This document shows positions 1 through 8,081 of a stretch of 38,651 nt of DNA, piece after piece; position 1 is the first letter of the stretch, and each line of letters starts with the position of its first letter. The stretch lies in assembly GCA_938075585.1 (NCBI GenBank), contig CALJHG010000040.1, positions 1 through 38,651 of the forward strand, written 5' to 3'. The notes under the pieces were generated by a model, which made no database searches, was not told the origin of the DNA, and saw only the letters and a program-made list of their open reading frames with translations. The translations under genes and the position numbers were made by a program. The stretch is from an uncultured Gammaproteobacteria bacterium. Its GTDB lineage: Bacteria > Pseudomonadota > Gammaproteobacteria > Ga0077536.

Positions 1-1
1 G

Positions 2-250
2 AGCGGTAAAATTAAGCGAATAAAAAATAATAATGCTGCGGAGATCTGCGCCTGCGACTATAAAGGCAAGCCGAAAACTCCATGGAAGTCTGCGACCGTC
101 TACCAATCCGAAAAAGTCTCAGACTATTCTATGGTTATTGGTACTTGCAAAAATAAATATGGCTGGCAGATGCATCTACTTGAATTTTTTAGCGCTAAAT
201 TTAACCGAAGAAAAAATCGTGCCATACTCGAGATACAATTAAGACTATAA
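2..250 (+). CDS. PPOX-class F420-dependent-like flavin protein, C-terminal fragment
   Basis: The frame is open from the window edge to a TAA stop and encodes the last 82 residues of a protein whose start lies outside. The fragment has GKIKRIKNN, then AEICACDYKGKP, then KYGWQ, and a basic end closing with AILEIQL. This pattern resembles the C-terminal half of the split-barrel pyridoxamine-phosphate-oxidase-like family annotated as PPOX-class probable F420-dependent enzymes (Rv2061 type). Those proteins bind a flavin or deazaflavin, and their substrates are mostly unknown. Cofactor use cannot be decided from this piece. A competing forward frame beginning at 33 lies in another phase, has no family-like pattern and is taken as a shadow. 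Partial at the 5' end. Confidence 0.65.
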   Translation, partial: SGKIKRIKNNNAAEICACDYKGKPKTPWKSATVYQSEKVSDYSMVIGTCKNKYGWQMHLLEFFSAKFNRRKNRAILEIQLRL

Positions 251-299
251 CAGCACACCAGTCCACTAGCTGCCGAGCAAATTTATGATCCCGATACAT

Positions 300-1058
300 T
301 TAGAGCTCTTTTAGTATCTTTCCATGTCCCAAAACCGCATCAAAGGTCCCAGAGTAACACCCTACAACTTCTCTGACAGGAAGCTTGTACCATGGATCTA
401 TAGCGGATGGCGCATCAAAACAGACCGAACCTGGTCCGGACCAAAGATCTGGTATACCGTTGCTCCCAACATGTGGCACTAGTTCTAAGTTACTGCCTAT
501 CAACTGAGCCAATGCAGGTCGCTTTGAATCTGTAGCGCAAGGGATCACTTTAAGCGACACGTTCGTCGTCAGCACGAAGTCATGAGGCTCGACCGGCGAT
601 ACATTACGCATGGTCGCAGTCAACAAACGATTGCCAACCGGACGCTCTACTGTCCCCATCATCACTTCGCTTTCGTCACTTATCGAAATTTTTGCCAGCT
701 TTTTAGGCCAGCCCCAAATTTCTCTACCCGCCGCTAACGGTGCCTCATTATCCGTGAATAGTGCTGGATAATATGTCACTAACTCCCCGTTTAATCTGGC
801 CCTTATAGCCATCATAGCTTCGTTATAGGGACCAAATGTAGAAAAGCCATAATGGGCAATAATTATCGTCACTAACGCGGGTTCATCAAGTTCTAACGCA
901 TCGGGCAACCAATGTGCCGCGGCATCCTCATCAGTTCGATATGTCACGAACATCATTCTCATATTTCGGTAATAATAAGGAGGCTTCTGCGCGAGTTCGT
1001 TTGTAACCGGCATAGTTGCTTGGTAGTCGTCTAAATTTAATTTCCCTTTGATCCCCAT
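300..1058 (-). CDS. Acetoacetate decarboxylase family protein
   Basis: This 252-residue cytosolic protein belongs to the acetoacetate decarboxylase (ADC) superfamily. The family hallmark is a lysine pair whose first member forms a Schiff base with the keto acid; here it is WPKKL with lysines 119 and 120. The upstream GPYNE segment ends in Glu80, matching the active-site glutamate region of clostridial ADC. The length fits the family (about 245-260). The ATG has a GGGG-containing ribosome site about 9 bases upstream. It is not next to CoA-transferase genes, so a solventogenic role is not implied; many ADC-like proteins act on other keto acids or as aldolase-dehydratases. Fold is secure, substrate unknown. 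Confidence 0.85.
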   Translation of the reverse strand: MGIKGKLNLDDYQATMPVTNELAQKPPYYYRNMRMMFVTYRTDEDAAAHWLPDALELDEPALVTIIIAHYGFSTFGPYNEAMMAIRARLNGELVTYYPALFTDNEAPLAAGREIWGWPKKLAKISISDESEVMMGTVERPVGNRLLTATMRNVSPVEPHDFVLTTNVSLKVIPCATDSKRPALAQLIGSNLELVPHVGSNGIPDLWSGPGSVCFDAPSAIDPWYKLPVREVVGCYSGTFDAVLGHGKILKEL

Positions 1059-1230
1059 TCCGAATTTCCCCTGTATACCAAATTAACCGATAGATTGTCG
1101 GCGAGTGTCTGAAGTGTGTTCTGATGATACTACCCTACGGACAAGTTTCCATAATTTATTTGTCAACCGCTTGGAGACCTAATACTCTATTAGCCATCAA
1201 ATAAATTTAATAACTACGGATCCAGGAAAA

Positions 1231-1698
1231 ATGAGAAAAATTGTACTTTTGATAACCATTGTTTTTTCAATCTTCAGCAATCTGGTGAGTGCCGGAGAAG
1301 TTATCGACAAAAAGGAAATACACACGTTCTTTGAAGACCTAGTGCTTAAATTCAATAACCAAGATGTTAAAGGGTACGAGGCCCTCTTAATGATCCCACA
1401 TGCAAGACACATCGCAGGTCAAGTTACATTCGTTGCCGACAAATCGACTCCACTAGTCAATTTCAACCAATTGCGCGAATTGGGCTGGGATAAGTCATTA
1501 CTCCGAAAAACTCATATTTTTTACTCAAGCGAGACAAAAGCTTTTGTTAATGTGGATTGGACTCGCATGGGCGCTGACGGAAAAGTCCTGCAAGATTTCA
1601 CTGCTTTTTATGAGTTAACAAAGTTAGGTGACAGCCTAAAAATTACCTACATATCGGCGGCAGATACCCCGTTGACTATAGGCATAGATGAGCGCTAA
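1231..1698 (+). CDS. Small exported NTF2/SnoaL-like protein
   Basis: A 155-residue protein with a clear N-terminal signal peptide: basic MRK, then a hydrophobic stretch through residue 19, and a likely signal peptidase I site after Ala21 (LVSA|GEV). The mature part starts with a helix containing FFEDLVLKFNNQDVKGYEAL, followed by alternating beta segments including VNVDWTRMGADGK and DFTAFYELTK. This is the layout of the NTF2-like (SnoaL/DUF4440) cone fold, so a periplasmic ligand-binding or small enzymatic role is likely. No catalytic residues can be assigned. A GGATCCAGGA ribosome site lies just upstream of the ATG. It ends 15 bases from the end of the opposing methyltransferase gene. Family assignment is by pattern only. 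Confidence 0.7.
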   Translation: MRKIVLLITIVFSIFSNLVSAGEVIDKKEIHTFFEDLVLKFNNQDVKGYEALLMIPHARHIAGQVTFVADKSTPLVNFNQLRELGWDKSLLRKTHIFYSSETKAFVNVDWTRMGADGKVLQDFTAFYELTKLGDSLKITYISAADTPLTIGIDER

Positions 1699-1713
1699 CG
1701 AGTTCTTGAAAAT

Positions 1714-2541
1714 CTATCTTTGCGCTATTATTTCTACAGGAGCGATGCTACCTTCCTTTATAGAAGTCAGCACGTTAGCAACTTTAGTCTTGGCATCACC
1801 ACCCATCAAAACGTGCAAACCGAGCACAGGGTCCGCGGTCGTCTCAGCCATGCTACGTTTCATGTTTTCAAAAAATTCTATGGCAAAATCTCTACGCTCA
1901 CGAGTAGCTAAAATATTAAAGCCGGCTTGTTTGAGTCCAGCCTGGTAATCCTGCGGACTTGCCAACGAACTGGTACTTTTGGAAGCCGCCCAAGGGGCTG
2001 GATATTGCATCTCGCCCGATCCTACTTGCATAACATCATATATTCCAAATATGCCATCAGGTTTCAAAACATTAAAAACCTCTGCAAATAAGCCTTTCTT
2101 ATCAACAATATTCATTCCGACATGCATCATATACGCCGCATCAAACTGACCATCGGGGAAAGGGAGTGCCATTGCGCTTCCTTGCTGAAGAATAACTTTC
2201 TTATCCAACCCAACCCAATTAGAAAGAACATTTCCGGTATCTACATACTCGTGTGTTAAATCGATCCCTGAGACCAGGCACCCAAATTGTGATGCCACGA
2301 AACGTGCCGGACCTCCTAAGCCACAACCTACATCAAGTACTAATGACCTTTCCTGCAGTCGTAATTGGTCTAAAAATTCTTTGCTTGCCTGTCGACCTCC
2401 AATGTGAAACTCATCAATCACTGACATATCATCCAAAGAGATATCCGAGGGAGCCTTCCCCTGACGATTAAAACCTTCCTCGATCACTTTGGTTAACGAA
2501 CCGTGCTGATAATGGGTCGATACTTCTAGCTCTTCATTCAT
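1714..2541 (-). CDS. Class I SAM-dependent methyltransferase
   Basis: A 275-residue Rossmann-fold methyltransferase. SAM-binding motif I is VLDVGCGLGGPAR at about residues 68-80. The acidic ribose contact is Asp94 in SGIDLT, and motif II/III surrounds ALPFPDGQFDAAYMMHVGMN. The N-terminal segment with DEFHIGGR resembles the group annotated as UbiE/sarcosine-dimethylglycine-like methyltransferases, whose substrates are largely unknown. The start ATG overlaps the TAA of the djlA-like gene upstream by one base (TAATG), so translation is probably coupled. It is the last gene of the leftward run that begins at adhC. The substrate cannot be named. Confidence 0.88.
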   Translation of the reverse strand: MNEELEVSTHYQHGSLTKVIEEGFNRQGKAPSDISLDDMSVIDEFHIGGRQASKEFLDQLRLQERSLVLDVGCGLGGPARFVASQFGCLVSGIDLTHEYVDTGNVLSNWVGLDKKVILQQGSAMALPFPDGQFDAAYMMHVGMNIVDKKGLFAEVFNVLKPDGIFGIYDVMQVGSGEMQYPAPWAASKSTSSLASPQDYQAGLKQAGFNILATRERRDFAIEFFENMKRSMAETTADPVLGLHVLMGGDAKTKVANVLTSIKEGSIAPVEIIAQR

Positions 2542-3284
2542 TACTTAGCTACCTGATTCTTTTCTATTGATTTATATGCTTCCTGTATCGCGATGAATTT
2601 ATCCTGTGCTTTCTGGAGGAGTTCATCCGGCAGTCCTTTTGCTACAAGCGAATCTGGATGAAACTCCCTTCTTTTTCTTTGATAAACCTTTTTAATTTCC
2701 GCGAATGACATTGATTTATCCACCCCAAGGACAACATAAGGATTCGGGTTATTATCGGAAAATTGGCGCTTAAACCCATCAAAAAGTCCATCATCTATCC
2801 CAAAAATTGACGTGGTTCTCCGTAATAATTTCTCTTCATGACCATCCAGCACACCGTCGGCCATGGCTAATTCAAATAGTAATTCGTAGAACATCACTAA
2901 TGAGTTCCGATTCGAACCGAGCAGCGACGCCAACTGTGTCGCATAGGCCTCGTAAGTCTCTGAGTCATTCTTGGCATGATTAAAGACTTTAATCGCAAAA
3001 TCTCTTTGTTCCCCACTAAACTTAAAACGCTCACGCATATAGAAATCGATCTTCTCGATCTCTTCTTCACTGATATGCCCATCAGCCTTGGCAAGTTTTG
3101 CCAAGCAGGCAAAAAGCGCAGCAAAAAAAGCAGTTTGCTGCTGCTCATTTGAAGAAAACCCTCTTTGCGTCCGGCCTCGACCGCTCGTCACATGAGAACC
3201 GATAATAGCGGCTAATAATCCACCAATAGGACCACCTATAGCAGAACCTACCATATAGAAAAGTGCAGTTTTTAAAAAAGACAC
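2541..3284 (-). CDS. djlA: DjlA-like membrane-anchored J-domain co-chaperone
   Basis: A 247-residue protein with three parts. A hydrophobic glycine-rich N-terminal anchor spans residues 6-30. A TerB/DjlA all-helical domain covers about residues 50-170, with two acidic metal-site-like repeats (KADGHISEEE and MADGVLDGHE). A C-terminal J domain (182-247) carries HPD at 209-211, the motif that stimulates DnaK ATPase. This is the DjlA architecture (E. coli DjlA is 271 residues). The start is a GTG with an AGGGG ribosome site about 8 bases upstream. It sits 28 bases after fghA and is translationally coupled to the methyltransferase. A TerB-J protein beside formaldehyde genes may simply reflect operon packing. 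Confidence 0.85.
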   Translation of the reverse strand: MSFLKTALFYMVGSAIGGPIGGLLAAIIGSHVTSGRGRTQRGFSSNEQQQTAFFAALFACLAKLAKADGHISEEEIEKIDFYMRERFKFSGEQRDFAIKVFNHAKNDSETYEAYATQLASLLGSNRNSLVMFYELLFELAMADGVLDGHEEKLLRRTTSIFGIDDGLFDGFKRQFSDNNPNPYVVLGVDKSMSFAEIKKVYQRKRREFHPDSLVAKGLPDELLQKAQDKFIAIQEAYKSIEKNQVAK

Positions 3285-3312
3285 GTAAGTGACCCCTAAA
3301 TGGCAGCGAGCA

Positions 3313-4149
3313 TTAGTCGCCTAAAAAAGAATGGTGCCACCTAATGTGGTCATCCATAAAAGTAGAAATGAAATTGTAGGAATGGTCATATCCATCCTGC
3401 ATACGCAGCTCAAGTGGTATGCCTGCTCTCTCACATTCATCCCGCAATAGCCACGGCCGCAGACCATCCTCAAGAAAGTCATCCGCCCCTCCTTGATCCA
3501 CTAAAAAAGAGCCAAACCGAGAGCCATTTGCGATAAGCTGTACTGCGTCATATTCAGTCCAATTTGACTCGTCAGCACCTAGATATTTAACGAAAGCATT
3601 CTTAGACCAGTCAGCAGTTGAGGGGGACACAATAGGCGCAAACGCAGAGCAACTCAGGTAAGTTTCGGGATTTTTCAAAGCAATAATAAGCGCCCCGTGA
3701 CCTCCCATCGAGTGTCCCATAATACTCTGCCTACCCATATCAAAGTTAAAATTTTTCTTTACAACTTTGGGCAACTCACTCGTGATATACGAGTACATTT
3801 GGTAATGCTCGTCAAAAGGAGCTTGGGTCGCATCGAGGTAAAAGCCGGCACCCGCTCCAAACTGCCAATTATCAGCTTCATCCGGCACGTGATCACCTCT
3901 CGGGCTAGTGTCCGGGCAAATAACCGCGACACCCAATTTGGCGGCGAGCCGGCGGTACTCACCTTTATCCATTACATTCGCATGGCTGCAGGTTAGGCCA
4001 GATAAATACCATAACACGGGGACAGGAATTTTCTCAGCCTGTGGCGGTGTGAATACCGCGAAGGTCATATCACAATTTGTCGACTCTGCAGAGTGCTTAT
4101 AAACCCCCTGAGCTCCTTCAAAGGATTTTGCTAGCGATACTATTTTCAT
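3313..4149 (-). CDS. fghA: S-formylglutathione hydrolase
   Basis: A 278-residue alpha/beta-hydrolase (esterase D family) that hydrolyses S-formylglutathione to formate and glutathione, the second step of glutathione-dependent formaldehyde oxidation. The nucleophile is Ser147 in GHSMGGHGAL, the likely acid Asp223 in DQGGADDFL and the base His256 in DGYDHSYNF; GLTC near residue 51 is the conserved oxyanion-hole segment. Length matches the family (about 276-282). It follows adhC with only 2 bases between stop and start, so the two enzymes are almost certainly co-translated. Function is secure; frmB is an alternative symbol. Confidence 0.95.
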   Translation of the reverse strand: MKIVSLAKSFEGAQGVYKHSAESTNCDMTFAVFTPPQAEKIPVPVLWYLSGLTCSHANVMDKGEYRRLAAKLGVAVICPDTSPRGDHVPDEADNWQFGAGAGFYLDATQAPFDEHYQMYSYITSELPKVVKKNFNFDMGRQSIMGHSMGGHGALIIALKNPETYLSCSAFAPIVSPSTADWSKNAFVKYLGADESNWTEYDAVQLIANGSRFGSFLVDQGGADDFLEDGLRPWLLRDECERAGIPLELRMQDGYDHSYNFISTFMDDHIRWHHSFLGD

Positions 4150-4151
4150 AG

Positions 4152-5261
4152 TTAATAAATGACGACCGATCGAATGCTTTCTCCTGCATGCATCAAGTCG
4201 AACCCTTTATTAATGTCTTCCAATGAGAGGGTATGAGTGATCATAGAATCTATATCTATCTTACCTTCCATGTACCAATTAACTATCTCTGGGACATCAG
4301 TTCGACCACTGGCGCCACCGAATGCCGTACCTCGCCAGCTACGTCCTGTAACTAACTGAAAAGGCCTAGTACTAATTTCTTGCCCGGCTCCGGCAACCCC
4401 TATAATAATACTCTCACCCCAGCCTTTGTGGGCACATTCTAGCGCTTGTCGCATAACAGTCGTATTGCCAATACACTCAAAAGAGTAATCCGCACCACCT
4501 TCGGTTAAGTCAACTAAATGTCCAACCAAATCACCATCAATCTTTCCAGGATTGACAAAATGAGTCATCCCAAACTTTTCGCCCCACTCCTTTTTATTAT
4601 CGTTCATATCAACACCAACTATCATGTTGGCACCAATCATTCTAAGACCTTGAATAACGTTAAGACCAATACCACCGAGACCAAATACCACAGCATTGCA
4701 GCCAGCTTCAGCCTTTGCCGTATTAATGACAGCACCAATTCCAGTTGTCACACCGCAGCCGATGTAACAAATTTTATCAAATGGCGCGTCTTTATTTACT
4801 TTAGCAAGAGCAATCTCAGGCACTACGGTATAGTTTGAGAAAGTCGACGTGCCCATATAGTGCAAAACGGGCTTGCCGCCTATCGAGAACCGACTAGTAC
4901 CATCCGGCATCACTCCTTGTCCTTGAGTGACTCGTATAGCCTGACAAAGGTTGGTTTTGGGATTCAAGCAATATTCACACTGTCCGCACTCGGGCGTGTA
5001 CAGCGGTATGACATGATCTCCTTCGCTTAAACTAGTCACTCCCAACCCGACTTCTTTGACTATGCCAGCACCCTCATGGCCCAAGATAGCCGGAAACATA
5101 CCCTCAGGATCCGCCCCCGAAAGCGTAAATTCGTCCGTATGACAAATCCCCGTTGCCTTAATCTCAACTAAAACCTCTCCAGTCCTAGGACCTTGAAGAT
5201 CGACTTCCATAATTTCCAGCGGTTTACCTGCTTCAACCGCCACTGCAGCTTTAGTTTTGAT
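4152..5261 (-). CDS. adhC: S-(hydroxymethyl)glutathione dehydrogenase (class III alcohol dehydrogenase)
   Basis: A zinc- and NAD-dependent medium-chain dehydrogenase that oxidises S-(hydroxymethyl)glutathione to S-formylglutathione. Visible are the catalytic-zinc segment GICHTDEFTLSG, the structural-zinc cysteines in PECGQCEYCLNPKTNLC, and the nucleotide loop GLGGIGLNVIQG. The frame has no ATG near its start. Between the upstream in-frame TAA and the first usual start (GTG at 5243) the codons read ATC AAA ACT AAA GCT GCA, giving KTKAAVAVEAGKPL, which matches the family N-terminus (E. coli FrmA MKSRAAVAFAPGKPL). Starting at the ATC gives 369 residues, exactly the FrmA length, with a GGGGTGG-type ribosome site just upstream. 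Starting at GTG removes the first beta strand residues. I extend to the ATC, but the start is unresolved. Confidence 0.9.
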   Translation of the reverse strand: MKTKAAVAVEAGKPLEIMEVDLQGPRTGEVLVEIKATGICHTDEFTLSGADPEGMFPAILGHEGAGIVKEVGLGVTSLSEGDHVIPLYTPECGQCEYCLNPKTNLCQAIRVTQGQGVMPDGTSRFSIGGKPVLHYMGTSTFSNYTVVPEIALAKVNKDAPFDKICYIGCGVTTGIGAVINTAKAEAGCNAVVFGLGGIGLNVIQGLRMIGANMIVGVDMNDNKKEWGEKFGMTHFVNPGKIDGDLVGHLVDLTEGGADYSFECIGNTTVMRQALECAHKGWGESIIIGVAGAGQEISTRPFQLVTGRSWRGTAFGGASGRTDVPEIVNWYMEGKIDIDSMITHTLSLEDINKGFDLMHAGESIRSVVIY

Positions 5262-5355
5262 CTCTCCACCCCATAATTATTTTAGTTATGTACAATTCTA
5301 TCTTAAAATCAGCCCAGATAAGAATCTTTTATAACAATCTTAACCCATAGCTTAT

Positions 5356-6501
5356 TTATCTAAATCGAAGGTTTTTCCTCGATAAATCAGCAACAGAAGT
5401 AACTCCCATTAAACGCATATCCCTTTCAATTTCGAGTCGCATTAATTCCAAAGCCCTCTCTACCCCAGCTTGTCCCGCAGCCGCAAGCGCATATAGATAA
5501 AAACGCCCACCACCAACGGCTTTCGCTCCAAGAGATAACGCTTTAAGGACGTGACTCCCGCGCTGTACCCCACTGTCCATGATAACATCGATTTGGTCAC
5601 CCACCGCATCTACCACCTCCGCCAACTGATCAAACGGAGCGCGCCCACCGTCAAGTTGTCTTCCCCCGTGATTCGACAAAATGATTCCAGTACAACCTAT
5701 ATCGACAGCTTTTCTGGCGTCCTCGACGCTCATTACGCCTTTCAAACAGAACTGCCCGTCCCAAATTTTAACCATTTCCGCCACGTCGTCCCACCGCATT
5801 GTTGGATCTAACATGTCGGTAAAATAACGACCTACTGAAATAGCGCCATCAGACATATCAACAAAATCATCTAACTGAGGCATGGAATACTTAGGATGAA
5901 TCAGATAATTGATGGCCCATAGCGGTTTGATCGCGAACTGGTAGAGACCACGAAACGTTAAGTTAAATGGTATAGCAAAACCAGTTTTTAAATCACGTTC
6001 CCTATTTCCACCCGTAATAGTATCTACTGTCAACATCATGATATTGACACCTGCCTGCTTAGCATTTTCAAGCATTACCCTATTAAGACCGCGATCTTTG
6101 TGAAAGTAAAACTGATAACATTGCGGACCATTATATCTATCGCGTATTTGAGTAAGACTTGCCGTGCCTAGCGAAGACACACCGAACAATGTTCCAAACT
6201 TGTTCGCCGCCGCAGCCACAGCATTTTCTCCTTCATGATGGAATATTCTCTGAAGCGCAGTGGGTGAACAATAAATAGGCATTGCGAGCTCTTGCTTCAT
6301 GACCGTTACCGACATGTCTATATTCTCAACACCCCGCAAAATATTTGGGACAAGATCACAAGTTTCGAAGCTTTGAGTGTTTCTTTGATAGGTCAATTCA
6401 TCATCGGCGGCGCCATCAATGTAATTAAAAATTGGGTCAGGTAATCTGCGTCTCGCTAGCTCCCGAAAATCCCTAAAACCGTGACAATCTTTCAAGCGCA
6501 T
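5356..6501 (-). CDS. FMN-dependent alpha-hydroxy-acid dehydrogenase (LldD-like)
   Basis: A TIM-barrel flavoenzyme of the L-lactate dehydrogenase/glycolate oxidase/mandelate dehydrogenase family, which oxidises an L-2-hydroxy acid to the 2-oxo acid using FMN. The N-terminus DFRELARRRLPDPIFNYIDG is typical, and the active-site segment SNHGGRQLDGGRAP with the catalytic histidine and substrate arginine is intact. The open frame can be extended to a TTG at 6573, but the extra 24 residues do not resemble the family. The ATG at 6501 has GGAG 11 bases upstream and gives 381 residues, the usual length. The hydrophobic stretch around FRGLYQFAIKPLWAINYLI fits the membrane-associating loop of LldD-type enzymes. 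Lactate is the most common substrate, but glycolate or mandelate-like acids cannot be excluded. Confidence 0.88.
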   Translation of the reverse strand: MRLKDCHGFRDFRELARRRLPDPIFNYIDGAADDELTYQRNTQSFETCDLVPNILRGVENIDMSVTVMKQELAMPIYCSPTALQRIFHHEGENAVAAAANKFGTLFGVSSLGTASLTQIRDRYNGPQCYQFYFHKDRGLNRVMLENAKQAGVNIMMLTVDTITGGNRERDLKTGFAIPFNLTFRGLYQFAIKPLWAINYLIHPKYSMPQLDDFVDMSDGAISVGRYFTDMLDPTMRWDDVAEMVKIWDGQFCLKGVMSVEDARKAVDIGCTGIILSNHGGRQLDGGRAPFDQLAEVVDAVGDQIDVIMDSGVQRGSHVLKALSLGAKAVGGGRFYLYALAAAGQAGVERALELMRLEIERDMRLMGVTSVADLSRKNLRFR

Positions 6502-6638
6502 AGTAGCGATGACTCCGCCATAAAGTAGTTTCTCCTTGCATTCAAATCGATGACTCCCAACTGGCCCACTCAAAACTCAGTTTAACCTACAGTATTTGCG
6601 TAAAAAAAAACAGATAAAATCGGAGCTAGGCTAAAATG

Positions 6639-8072
6639 TCACTCTTTTTTAATAGACGCGAATGCCTCGAGCGCTCTAGCTCTAGACTGTTTTAGATCAA
6701 TAATTGGGTAAGGATAGTCCTTCCCTAGTTGGATACCCGCTTCCTCCAAAACGTTCTGAGGAGCCTCCCATGGAGTGAACAAGAATTTATTTGGTAACTT
6801 TTCTAACTCTGGTACAAATTTTCTGGTGTACTCTCCATCCTTGTCAAACTTCGTCCCTTGTGTCACAGGATTAAATATACGGAAATAAGGAGCCGCATCG
6901 GCTCCAGAGCCTGCCACCCACTGCCAGCTAGCTGCATTATTCGCTAAATCAGCATCAACCAAACAGTCCCAAAACCAGCGCTCTCCCTCACGCCAATCAA
7001 TCAGTAGGTTTTTTACTAAGAAAGAACCTACCACCATTCTGATACGATTGTGCATGTAACCAGTCTGCCAAAGCTCTCGCATACCCGCATCTACAATAGG
7101 ATAACCTGTGGTTCCTTTTTGCCATCTGACTAGAAGGTTAGAGTCATGTTTCCAAGGAAAGTCATCAAACTTTTTTTGAAAATTCGTATCAACAAGATCC
7201 GGGAAGTGAAAAAGCAAATTGTAGGAAAATTCTCTCCAACCTAACTCACTATGGAAATGTTCAAGATCCTTGATACTACCCCAAGTCGACCCCATCTCTA
7301 GAGACTGATACCACACCTGATTTGGTGATACTTCTCCAAAATGAATATGCGGTGACAAACGAGACACATTGCTCCTTGCTGGAAAGTTCCTTCCTTCCTT
7401 GTAGCCTGATAGTCCAGCACTCAAAAATATCTTCAACGCTTTATGTGCACCGTCCTCTCCCGGCGTCCACAAACTATCCATAGCTTCGTACCAAAAAATT
7501 TTTGGAAGCAATTTCAAGCTTTTTAAGCTCTGCGAACCATTCAAATCACCAAGCAACTCTAACTCTCTAGGCGCTGGGAGTACTGACCTTGGCTGCGGGG
7601 CGGACAAACAACCTTTTCTGTAAAATGGCGTAAAAACCTTATAGGCAGTACCGTCTGTTTTCACTATATCCCAAGGCTCCCAAAGTAAAGAGCCATTGAA
7701 CGTTTTCACTTGGATATCATTTTTTTCTAACTGCTTCTTTAACCTAGTATCTCGAGAGATTCTCCAAGGTTCATAGCATCGGTTCCAATAGATCGCTGTG
7801 ACATTAAATTTAGCTGCAATTGTCCGCAAAATATCTTCCGTAGCTCCATGATATAGCGATAAACTCCCTCCTAACTTTTCGCCTAAATTTTCCAGCGAAC
7901 GATGCAACCACCATCGGCTTGCTTGTCCCATCTTAAAGTTTGGGATATTTTCTTCATCTAAAATATAAACCGGCAAAACATTTTTATGTTGTGACGCCGC
8001 TGTTAAAGCTGGATTGTCTGCCAAACGAAGATCTTGCCTAAACCACATAATTGCCACATCAAGCTTTTGCAT
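6639..8072 (-). CDS. phr: Deoxyribodipyrimidine (CPD) photolyase, class I
   Basis: A 477-residue photolyase, close to E. coli PhrB (472). The N-terminal alpha/beta domain opens with IMWFRQDLRLADNPAL and holds the antenna-chromophore site. The C-terminal helical FAD domain has LGWREFSYNLLFHFP, GYPIVDAGMRELWQTGYMHNR and NNAASWQWVAGSGADAAPYF, the conserved FAD and substrate-contact segments, with the tryptophans of the electron-transfer chain in place. The conserved asparagine facing the flavin (DLANNAA) supports a DNA-repair photolyase rather than a plant-type cryptochrome. The antenna pigment cannot be read from sequence. It suggests life in sunlit water. It ends the run below the small exported protein, 9 bases away. 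Confidence 0.95.
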   Translation of the reverse strand: MQKLDVAIMWFRQDLRLADNPALTAASQHKNVLPVYILDEENIPNFKMGQASRWWLHRSLENLGEKLGGSLSLYHGATEDILRTIAAKFNVTAIYWNRCYEPWRISRDTRLKKQLEKNDIQVKTFNGSLLWEPWDIVKTDGTAYKVFTPFYRKGCLSAPQPRSVLPAPRELELLGDLNGSQSLKSLKLLPKIFWYEAMDSLWTPGEDGAHKALKIFLSAGLSGYKEGRNFPARSNVSRLSPHIHFGEVSPNQVWYQSLEMGSTWGSIKDLEHFHSELGWREFSYNLLFHFPDLVDTNFQKKFDDFPWKHDSNLLVRWQKGTTGYPIVDAGMRELWQTGYMHNRIRMVVGSFLVKNLLIDWREGERWFWDCLVDADLANNAASWQWVAGSGADAAPYFRIFNPVTQGTKFDKDGEYTRKFVPELEKLPNKFLFTPWEAPQNVLEEAGIQLGKDYPYPIIDLKQSRARALEAFASIKKE

Positions 8073-8081
8073 TACAAATCC

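Noticed and set aside
33-242. Forward reading frame at the left edge starting with ATG
   Set aside because: It overlaps the frame-2 C-terminal fragment, which shows a recognisable PPOX-type pattern; this one has none and is a shadow.
5261-5278. Upstream ATG before adhC as its start
   Set aside because: The ATG in ATTATGGGG is out of frame with adhC and hits a TAA after seven codons, so it cannot start this protein.
6502-6573. TTG-initiated 24-residue extension of the alpha-hydroxy-acid dehydrogenase
   Set aside because: The extension has no family similarity and the downstream ATG has an acceptable GGAG site; similar TTG extensions of glyA, pheA and ribB were dropped for the same reason.
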